A stretch of DNA of 17,673 nucleotides from Leptospira interrogans (lineage in GTDB: Bacteria > Spirochaetota > Leptospiria > Leptospirales > Leptospiraceae), in NCBI RefSeq assembly GCF_900156205.1, contig NZ_FTNA01000046.1:4768-22440 (forward strand), given 5' to 3'. Below the pieces are notes generated by a model that made no database searches, was not told where the DNA came from, and saw nothing but the letters and a program-made list of their open reading frames with translations. The position numbers were made by a program, and so were the translations under genes. Below, in pieces: positions 11,473 to 17,673 of the stretch. The first letter of the stretch is position 1. Every line of letters starts with the position of its first letter.

Positions 11473-11510
11473 TTCCACCGACCTGCAAAGCGATCATAGA
11501 AGCGAGATTG

Positions 11511-11675
11511 AGTTTCACAAAAATGTAGGAACCTGCAAAAATTTAACGACATTAGAACTATTCGAAAGTTCGCAAATTGCCAAATGCAATCTAATTTATA
11601 GGAACTATATTGCATTTTATTAAAAATTTCTAAAGAATGATCGCGTAAAATTCTTTGAGGTTTTGGGCCAAGCTA
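11511..11675 (+). repeat. Dispersed ~160-bp repeat, copy 1
   Basis: This block matches the reverse complement of 16488-16640. Shared landmarks in order are ATGTAGGAAC, ATTAGAAC, AAAGTTCGCAAATT, CCAAATGC, TTTTATTAAAAATTTCTAAAGAAT, then TAAAATTCTTTGAG and TTTTGG. The central AT-rich landmark is identical over 24 bases. There is no open frame shared by both copies, so it is a noncoding family. Confidence 0.75.
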
Positions 11676-12030
11676 TTAGTTTTATTTTAAAATGAGACGA
11701 GAAGGTTCGTTTCTTCTGGAATCTTATAGTTAAAAAATAGATTTAATTTTAAAATTGAAGATATTGTATCTCAAAAAAGAAAAAACTTGTGATTTAGAAA
11801 ATGATTTTGGTTAACATCTGGATAAAAATTAAAGAAAAACGTAGTAAGAAAAAAATTGTGTCACAAAATATCTAAGAACTTTAGAATTTAACGCTAGTTT
11901 GATGAAAAATATTGGAAAAATTTTTATAAAAGAGAAACCTACATAAAATTATATAAGGTTTTATCTCAATTGATTTTCAAGGAAGGATTTTGTTTAAACG
12001 GGTTTTAAGCAATTCTTGATAGGATATATT

Positions 12031-12435
12031 CTAATTGTTTTCGATTTCTTGTTTTTCCAGGCTAAAAATAAATCTTTGGGCGATTTCAAATTCTTTTTTT
12101 GGAAGTACTGTAAGTATTTCAATCATTTTAGGAAGGCCCTCCTTAGAAGTTATTTTTTTTAACAAAGTCTTTTCTAGTTCAAATTCTTTTGTTCTTGTTC
12201 GAGATGTTTGTATTCGTCTAGTTACTTTTTCTGGAAGTTCTCCTTCGAGAAGCCATTGTCTTCGGTATCCATGAACCATTTCTATTGTAATTGCAGCATC
12301 CTCTGGTATTGGAAATCTACCACTTAGCCAGCCACTGATTGTCTGTTTGGATTTGCCAATTGTGACTCCAAACTCCCTTTGATTTCCTTTGAAATCTAAA
12401 AGTATGGTTTTTAGTCTTTTTTTTTGCTCGCTCAA
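12031..12435 (-). CDS. XRE-family helix-turn-helix regulator
   Basis: The 134-aa product is a probable DNA-binding repressor of the phage CI/Cro type. Residues about 18-55 form the helix-turn-helix ([20 protein letters not shown] then [10 protein letters not shown]). [11 protein letters not shown] is the recognition-helix region. The C-terminal half is helical and charged ([20 protein letters not shown]), probably for dimerisation. The start is a TTG at 12435, supported by AGGA six bases upstream; no better ATG exists. A perfect palindrome 33 bp upstream is a likely autoregulatory operator. No phage genes or toxin partner adjoin it, so it may be an orphan regulator or a remnant of a lost accessory module. 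Confidence 0.88.
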   Translation of the reverse strand: MSEQKKRLKTILLDFKGNQREFGVTIGKSKQTISGWLSGRFPIPEDAAITIEMVHGYRRQWLLEGELPEKVTRRIQTSRTRTKEFELEKTLLKKITSKEGLPKMIEILTVLPKKEFEIAQRFIFSLEKQEIENN

Positions 12436-12467
12436 AATATATCCTGGAATAATACTTTTTAATTGAC

Positions 12468-12490
12468 ATTAGTATTAAAATAATACTAAT
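12468..12490. promoter_or_regulatory. Palindromic operator upstream of the XRE gene
   Basis: ATTAGTATTA-AAA-TAATACTAAT is a perfect 10-3-10 inverted repeat. The half-site TAATACT also occurs at 12450-12456 and 12584-12590 (as TAATACTTTT), suggesting extra lower-affinity sites. On the minus strand TTAATA (12478-12473) and TATTAT (12454-12449) are 18 bp apart and resemble a promoter overlapping the operator. That -10 would leave almost no leader before the TTG, so the promoter call is doubtful. The operator call is stronger. Confidence 0.65.
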
Positions 12491-12984
12491 CTGTCTTTAG
12501 AAAACCTATAAGTAGCATAACTTTCAAAAAATCAATTCAAATGTCAGTTCTATTGCAACTATGGGTCATAATCTTTAAAAAAATAATACTTTTAAGCTAT
12601 AGAAATGGATTGGTTGTATAAAAACATGTTTTTGCCGTTGAAAAATAAAATGTTTTTGATCTTTCAATTCTTTTATCTCCAGAGTAAGTTTCCTTTCAAA
12701 AAATTACAATACGAGCGAAATCGGGGAAAATTACCGATGTCGTATCGAAGCGAAAAATAAAGTCGATGTAAAAGTTTTGTCGGAACAACACGCTCAACGG
12801 AAAAAGGACCTAAATCTTTTCCTCTTGAAGATAAATCTGAGTAAATCTTAGTCTGAATTTGAATCATAGATAAGGATTGACGGTTGAGATATATCATCGT
12901 GAATTTCAAAACAGGATCTGGTTACAGAGTCAAATTACTATCGATAAGTGAAGACAAATATTAAATTTAGCGAAGAATTAACGT
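12491..12984. other. Gene-free stretch between divergent genes
   Basis: No gene is supported. The minus-strand frame at 12673-12909 lacks a ribosome site and any family resemblance. The sequence includes the 12-bp palindrome AAAACATGTTTT near 12622 and one stray TAATACTTTTAA. Promoters for the repressor (left) and the 7TM protein (right) should lie here, but only the repressor-side operator is clear. Confidence 0.45.
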
Positions 12985-13893
12985 ATGAACAACCTTAACC
13001 ATTTAATTCCAGTTTTAGCGGGATTTCTCCATTTGTTTTTTGGAATATATGTCTTTAGTTTAAAACCAAGACAAAAGTTACAAACTTTATTCCTGTTCAT
13101 GAATATATGTATGGCTCTTTGGCTCTGCATGCAAGGTCTTAGAGGATTATTTCCTCTTGAATACCGTAATTTCGGATTAAACATAACGTTCCTCCCGATG
13201 TCCATTGCAACTTTTATCTATTATCTTCTTTGCAAGAAGATGGAAAATCCAGATCAGAAAATTTCGATTTGGATACAAGGTGCAGGTTTGATCGGGTTTC
13301 TGTATTTTACTTGGGCTTCTTTGAATCAGAAAATGGTTGTACTGGGAGATCCGGACACTTTCGTTTTCGATTTCAGTTTGAATTACCATTTGATCATTAC
13401 CTTTTCGGCTTTTTGGGTTGTGTTGTCTGCTTGGACAATTTTAAAAAGAATGCTGGTTAAGAGGGGAAATGATAAGGTAAGGCTTTTTTTTATTTTACTT
13501 GGTTCCATGTTCGCCTATCCTATAACCTTGGTATTCATTTATTTTTTGCCTTTTTTAGGAATTTATAAAGCTTACTTATCTTCTTTAGGGCTTTCTATTG
13601 GATCAATTTGTTGGGCGGTTGCAATTTTGCACTATGACGCTTTTAAAATTAAAGCTGGTTTGATTCAAGGTCAGAGAGTTTCTTTTATTAACCGCCTGGC
13701 CTCCAAACCTTTTTTGACGTTGATGGGCAAGTTGGATCCAATGCGGTTTATTCAAAAAAGTTCTAAGGAAAAAGAAGAACTCACGAAGCAAATTCTCATA
13801 CAAGACTTTTACCTTGCCGAAAATACTGGCGAAATATCGGTCGATGAAAGAGCTAAAATTCTCTCTAGACGATTTGGTAAATATTTTAAGTAA
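12985..13893 (+). CDS. Orphan 7TM sensor-type membrane protein
   Basis: The 302-aa product has seven hydrophobic helices at about 7-27, 33-56, 66-84, 92-112, 132-153, 165-189 and 193-216, ending in the characteristic [14 protein letters not shown] cytoplasmic tail of about 80 residues follows. The layout resembles the N-terminal 7TM region found in many histidine kinases (HisKA_7TM type). Here the tail is short and has no His-phosphoacceptor, ATPase, cyclase or GGDEF motif, so it would be a stand-alone sensor or a structural membrane protein. Leptospira genomes hold several such proteins. The ATG at 12985 has no strong ribosome site. No neighbouring response regulator or kinase is present. 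Membrane location is certain from sequence; function is not. Confidence 0.8.
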   Translation: MNNLNHLIPVLAGFLHLFFGIYVFSLKPRQKLQTLFLFMNICMALWLCMQGLRGLFPLEYRNFGLNITFLPMSIATFIYYLLCKKMENPDQKISIWIQGAGLIGFLYFTWASLNQKMVVLGDPDTFVFDFSLNYHLIITFSAFWVVLSAWTILKRMLVKRGNDKVRLFFILLGSMFAYPITLVFIYFLPFLGIYKAYLSSLGLSIGSICWAVAILHYDAFKIKAGLIQGQRVSFINRLASKPFLTLMGKLDPMRFIQKSSKEKEELTKQILIQDFYLAENTGEISVDERAKILSRRFGKYFK

Positions 13894-13916
13894 ATTATCT
13901 AAAAACATTTAAAAAC

Positions 13917-13956
13917 CCATCTGTGATAATATTGTTTGACTTAATATCACAGATGG
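13917..13956. terminator. Long hairpin after the 7TM gene
   Basis: CCATCTGTGATA (13917-13928) and TATCACAGATGG (13945-13956) pair perfectly over 12 bp around a 16-base loop. It begins 24 bp past the stop of the 7TM gene, a natural terminator site. No T-run follows on the plus strand. On the minus strand the stem is followed by GGGTTTTTAAATG, so it may also stop leftward transcription. Confidence 0.6.
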
Positions 13957-14103
13957 ATACCTTAGTGCTATCGGGTATATTTCGAATTAGAATCTGAGTC
14001 AACTTTTTTTGTAGTTTGAATTCGGATTTGTTTCGAAAGATCAATTTCTTTCAATCAATACTAAAATTGATTTTTAGTTACTCGTATGATAGCGGAGGTG
14101 AAT

Positions 14104-14412
14104 ATGTCGAAGTGGTATGATCCGGCAGAATTGGAGGATTTTTTAGGTTCATTACCTAAGTTTAGAGTGAGGCTTCGACTTGCGTCCGAATATAAAAATC
14201 GCCAAGAAAAAGTGCCAAAAGAACTCAGATATATGATTTTGATTCAAAGATTATATCTACAAAAAAAAATACTTTTAAGACGAAACGAGTGGATGAAAGG
14301 AGAATTAAGAAGTATTTTCTCGGAAAAGGTTCAAATAGAGAGTGAATTTAAGGTTCTGGAAAAACTATTAAAAGAAATTCGGAATGAAAACGCAGATTTG
14401 ATCTGTGGTTGA
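14104..14412 (+). CDS. Small coiled-coil protein of unknown function
   Basis: The ATG at 14104 ([20 protein letters not shown]) is chosen because GGAGG lies five bases before it, the best ribosome site in the window. An ATG at 14086 would place that site inside the gene. The 102-aa product is highly charged, with no signal peptide or membrane segment. Residues about 40-100 are predicted helical with heptad-like Leu/Ile spacing ([35 protein letters not shown]), suggesting a coiled coil. No family is recognised. It stands alone, about 150 bp beyond the hairpin that closes the 7TM gene, and is likely cytoplasmic. Confidence 0.7.
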   Translation: MSKWYDPAELEDFLGSLPKFRVRLRLASEYKNRQEKVPKELRYMILIQRLYLQKKILLRRNEWMKGELRSIFSEKVQIESEFKVLEKLLKEIRNENADLICG

Positions 14413-14515
14413 TTTTATACTACTTTATAAAAATCGAATATCTCTTCGTCACAATAAACTATTTTATTCGATCTTATTTTTAATGATTCATTATAAAATT
14501 TCCTATAATTTTTAA

Positions 14516-14725
14516 ATGTTAGGAACGTCTAAACTCAATCGAACCCGGCACATATATAGATTATTGAGTATTTCCTTTGGAATTGTGTGGATGGAAAAAA
14601 TCGTGGTTTACAAATTGGAGACAGATGTGTCTTTTCTTGACTTTGATCCTATCACAAAGAAAAAGTTCTTTGCGGAGATATTACGAATTCTGAAAAAAGA
14701 GAATTATATAAAAAAATTTTTATAA
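14516..14725 (+). CDS. Doubtful small ORF
   Basis: A 69-codon frame opens with an ATG at 14516 that lacks a ribosome site; a second ATG at 14591 starts MEKIVVYKLETDVSFLDFDP. The C-terminal 40 residues (FFAEILRILKKENYIKKFL) look protein-like and helical, while the first 25 do not. It may be a real small protein from 14591, or the tail of a decayed gene. It ends just before a cluster of repeat motifs. Confidence 0.3.
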   Translation: MLGTSKLNRTRHIYRLLSISFGIVWMEKIVVYKLETDVSFLDFDPITKKKFFAEILRILKKENYIKKFL

Positions 14726-14739
14726 ACTAAATTTCTAAT

Positions 14740-14761
14740 TTAACGTGAATTTGGTGTGAGA
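14740..14761 (+). repeat. Degenerate copy of the dispersed 23-bp motif
   Basis: TTAACGTGAATTTGGTGTGAGA resembles the motif at 6609 and 14825 in its first eight bases and in its overall pattern. It lies 85 bp ahead of the full element at 14825, in the same orientation. Confidence 0.45.
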
Positions 14762-14824
14762 GAGTTGTTTTATAAAAATCTAATTTTCCCATAAAAAATG
14801 AAAGTTTAAAAATTTATAATGTAA

Positions 14825-14996
14825 TTAACGTGAGTTCGACGTAAGAATATTTGGGCGAATCGCTCGCAAATTTTATAGTATACAATGGCTCGCGACCGCG
14901 CTTGAACTCAATGTTACTCCTTGCTGTCGCAACATAATGCTGCAATTCCTTCGGAATTTTCGCTACAATCGCTTTCTCATACCGAACTCATGTTAA
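14825..14996. mobile_element. 172-bp element with terminal inverted repeats
   Basis: The left end TTAACGTGAGTTCGACGTAAGAA (14825-14847) matches the reverse complement of the right end (14974-14996) at 18 of 23 positions. The interior is clearly GC-richer than the flanks (GCTCGCGACCGCGCTTGAACTC near 14888) and shares 14 bases with the repeat at the start of the window in inverse orientation. There is no open frame. It resembles a small non-autonomous mobile element or a structured intergenic repeat. Confidence 0.55.
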
Positions 14997-15000
14997 TTAA

Positions 15001-15040
15001 TTTGTGGGAACTCTCACAATTTATTAGAAACTTATAAAAT
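15001..15040 (+). repeat. GTGGGAACT repeat, copy 2
   Basis: TTTGTGGGAACTCTCACAATTTATTAGAAACTTATAAA is close to 215-252. It contains the imperfect inverted repeat TGTGGGAACTCTCACA, a type of motif scattered through Leptospira intergenic DNA. It directly adjoins the element ending at 14996. Confidence 0.55.
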
Positions 15041-15177
15041 GTTATTGTTTATAACTTTTGGAAAAAGTTATACGTAAAAATTTAATTTGAAACGTTATTT
15101 TTCAATTTTTTTGAAATTTTCACGAGATGAATTTAAAAGAAATCTATTTTTGAAAAATACAATTGTTTCCAGGAAGT

Positions 15178-15594
<417 letters not shown>

Positions 15595-16487
15595 TTTTCG
15601 GATTTACGCAAGTGAAAAATGGAAGAATAGCAGATGTTTCTTTTGAAGTTTTCGATTGAAATTAAGTTTCGTTTTTTGAAAACAACCGTGGCTTTTAATA
15701 GAAATAAGTTTAGGATCGGCGAAAATGTTCAAAGACGCTTTGATTATAAATTCGGAATGTTTTTGATTTCAATCGTATAAACGAATACACACGATTCGAT
15801 ATTCTTACACAAAAAAGTAAAATATCTGTCTCCTTCAATTTTAAATCCGTTTATAATTTTCTGAGTGAATTTTCAACTTCAAAACTTACTCAAGTTAAAC
15901 TGATCAAAATAGGTTTATCATAAATCTTTCTAAAGTTCTGTTGGTTGAATTCCATTTTTAATGGGCCTTGGGTTCTACCACGATTCCTATAAAGTAGTAC
16001 ATTACCTAAATGTTTTATCGTAAGCGCCGTTTGACGTAAGTTCGTTAATCCAATGTGAAAGCGATTGAAGCCTAGCAGAACGCTCTTTTAAACGCAGTAC
16101 TCGCTTCTTGAACTCAATAAGACGCTTCCTGAATGCCGCTTCTTAGAAAGGCTTTGTTGGGTTTTCTGGTTTGCTCTGCAGATTGTTCGATGGATTGCGT
16201 TCTATAATAAATTGTAACTTAAAACGAAATGTTGTATTGCATTTCTTTTATGCAATTTATTGATTGGAGCAGAAAGCACGGTTTAGTAATCTGGATTTGC
16301 TTCAATTTTTTTTTCTGGATTCACTGAATTGAAAATTAGTATTTTATAGTATATGTAAGTTTATTTGATTCGTAATTGAATATCAGATTATATATTTATT
16401 ATAATAATATAAATAAATTATGTGATTTATTTTTAATAAGTTAAGTTTTTCTTATGCTTTTTGCAGGAACCCAGCTGAATATCATAT

Positions 16488-16640
16488 TTAGAGTTTGTTC
16501 CAAAAACTCAAAGAATTTTATGCGATGATTCTTTAGAAATTTTTAATAAAATGAATTGGGTCGCATTTGGAAATTTGCGAACTTTAGGGCGTTCTAATCT
16601 TATTACATTTTCGTAGTAGTTCCTACATTGTGAGGTTTTG
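16488..16640 (-). repeat. Dispersed ~155-bp repeat, copy 2 (inverted)
   Basis: Read on the minus strand this matches 11511-11675, including TTTTATTAAAAATTTCTAAAGAAT and AAAGTTCGCAAAT. The two copies lie about 4.8 kb apart in opposite orientation and enclose the XRE, 7TM and small hypothetical genes. The outer end carries GTAGTAGTTCCTACATTGTGAGGTTTTGG, a motif related to the units at 17023-17214. Confidence 0.75.
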
Positions 16641-17022
16641 GAACAAGCTTTGATATTTTTTTCTGCTTTAGAAAGTATTTGGAAAGTTTTTTTAAAAAAA
16701 AATAAAGTTTCTGTATTTTATTTTTTATGAAAATATTAAACTATGAGATAAGCCTACATCAATCAGGTTACATAATGTAGTTACCGCCAATCTCTATCAA
16801 AAAAGCGTGTTTTTATTATTATTCGGATTACCAAAAATTAATGGTCGCTTTTCAAAGATACTGAAATTCTTAAAAATTGCACGTAACTCGGAATTGTTTT
16901 TTTAAGGAAATTCTACATTCTAAGTTTTGAAACAAGTTTACCATAATATTATTTGTATGTATTTGGGTGCTAAGTGTATATATTAGCTACTTTTTATATA
17001 TCTATGGGTAATTGTAAAATTC

Positions 17023-17214
17023 AGATTTGTAATAGTTTCTACATTTTCAAAGTGTTACTGTAAAATTTTAATCTGTAGTAGTTCCTACAAATTAAGTCAC
17101 ATTACGAATTTTTAAACATTTGTTTGTGGTGTTAGAATTTGTAATAGTTACTACATTTTTTGAATTTATCTGTAAAACATAAACCCACGAAAGTAGTTTC
17201 TACAAATTAAGTCT
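17023..17214. repeat. Tandem pair of ~80-bp units with GTAG/CTAC motifs
   Basis: Unit 1 (17023-17100) and unit 2 (17134-17214) have the same order. Each begins TTTGTAATAGTTNCTACATTTT, then has CTGTAAAA, then GTAGTTYCTACAAATTAAGTC at the end. The offset is about 111-115 bp. Each unit therefore carries two short motifs of the form GTAG...CTAC that can fold back. The motif recurs at 16614-16626. Confidence 0.65.
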
Positions 17215-17235
17215 CTTAAACAGTTTTTTTATCAA

Positions 17236-17334
17236 TAGAGTTATTGAAAAATTCTATAGCAGGGGTTTACAAAATTGTTTCAATTGTTCATTTCAATACA
17301 ACGGAAATAGATGAAGAATTCATTTTTAACTCTA
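17236..17334. mobile_element. MITE-like element, copy B
   Basis: The element is 99 bp, starts TAGAGTTATTGAAAAATTC and ends GAATTCATTTTTAACTCTA. The inverted ends extend outward to TCAATAGAGTTA/TAACTCTATTGA, a perfect 12-bp pair. It aligns end to end with copy A at 10946-11048, in the same orientation, 6.3 kb away. Confidence 0.65.
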
Positions 17335-17527
17335 TTGAACTTTTATGTAATAGTTCCCACGTTTTATTTACAAAAAAATCAGGTTTTATAAAGCAAAGTT
17401 TGTAGACCGAACTTACGTTAAATCATGACAAAAATGATCTTAGCAATATTAGATAAGTATGAGAAAGCTTTTCGTTATATGTAATAAAAATAGTTTTTAG
17501 ATTTAGAAGGAATTTTATTGGATAGGG

Positions 17528-17673
<146 letters not shown>

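Noticed and set aside
12673..12909. Minus-strand 78-codon frame upstream of the 7TM gene
   Set aside because: No ribosome site, no recognisable family and atypical composition; treated as noncoding.
17023..17214. CRISPR-like array from spaced motifs
   Set aside because: Only two units, motifs are degenerate, spacing varies and there are no cas genes.

Overview
The window looks like pathogenic Leptospira chromosome. It is AT-rich, protein signal sequences end in Leptospira-style lipoboxes (for example F-I-N-C), roughly 45% is gene-free, and the intergenic DNA carries short degenerate repeat families. The gene content also fits: a TonB-dependent receptor with a carboxypeptidase-like N-terminal domain, a Cache/HAMP class III cyclase, a FecR-domain protein and an orphan 7TM sensor domain. 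Assignment to genus is from pattern recognition; no species is claimed.

Positions 1-860 are gene-free, with a 35-bp-period direct repeat, a palindrome and a possible decayed small gene. Positions 861-6530 form a minus-strand cluster read right to left. It starts with a Fur-like operator (6506-6530), followed by a small exported membrane protein (6487-6173), a large repetitive lipoprotein (6016-4634), a hairpin terminator, a second putative lipoprotein (4560-3817) and a TonB-dependent receptor (3820-861). The receptor start overlaps the preceding stop (ATGA) and its last ~120 codons are in another frame because one base is missing. The natural reading is an outer-membrane uptake system with surface or periplasmic accessory lipoproteins, plausibly metal-regulated; the substrate cannot be read from sequence.

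Positions 6540-7866 are gene-free apart from repeats and a coding-like scrap. Positions 7867-10791 hold a plus-strand pair: a membrane adenylate cyclase (Cache sensor, HAMP, class III catalytic domain) split by one extra G in a G7 run, and 5 bp later a FecR-domain membrane protein. Positions 10792-12030 are gene-free but rich in repeats, including a MITE-like element.

Positions 12031-12435 (minus) encode an XRE-type repressor with a perfect 10-3-10 palindrome just upstream. Positions 12985-13893 (plus) encode a seven-helix membrane protein like the N-terminal 7TM part of histidine kinases but with no kinase. Two small plus-strand ORFs follow (14104-14412 good; 14516-14725 doubtful), then a minus-strand repeat-like helical protein (15594-15178).

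Positions 15595-17673 contain no gene. They hold an inverted copy of the 11.5-kb repeat, a tandem pair of about 80-bp units, a second MITE-like copy and a GC-richer element bounded by inverted repeats at the window edge. No tRNA, rRNA, CRISPR array, transposase or riboswitch was recognised. Both broken genes have one-base changes in G/C runs, so sequencing error must be excluded before calling them pseudogenes.
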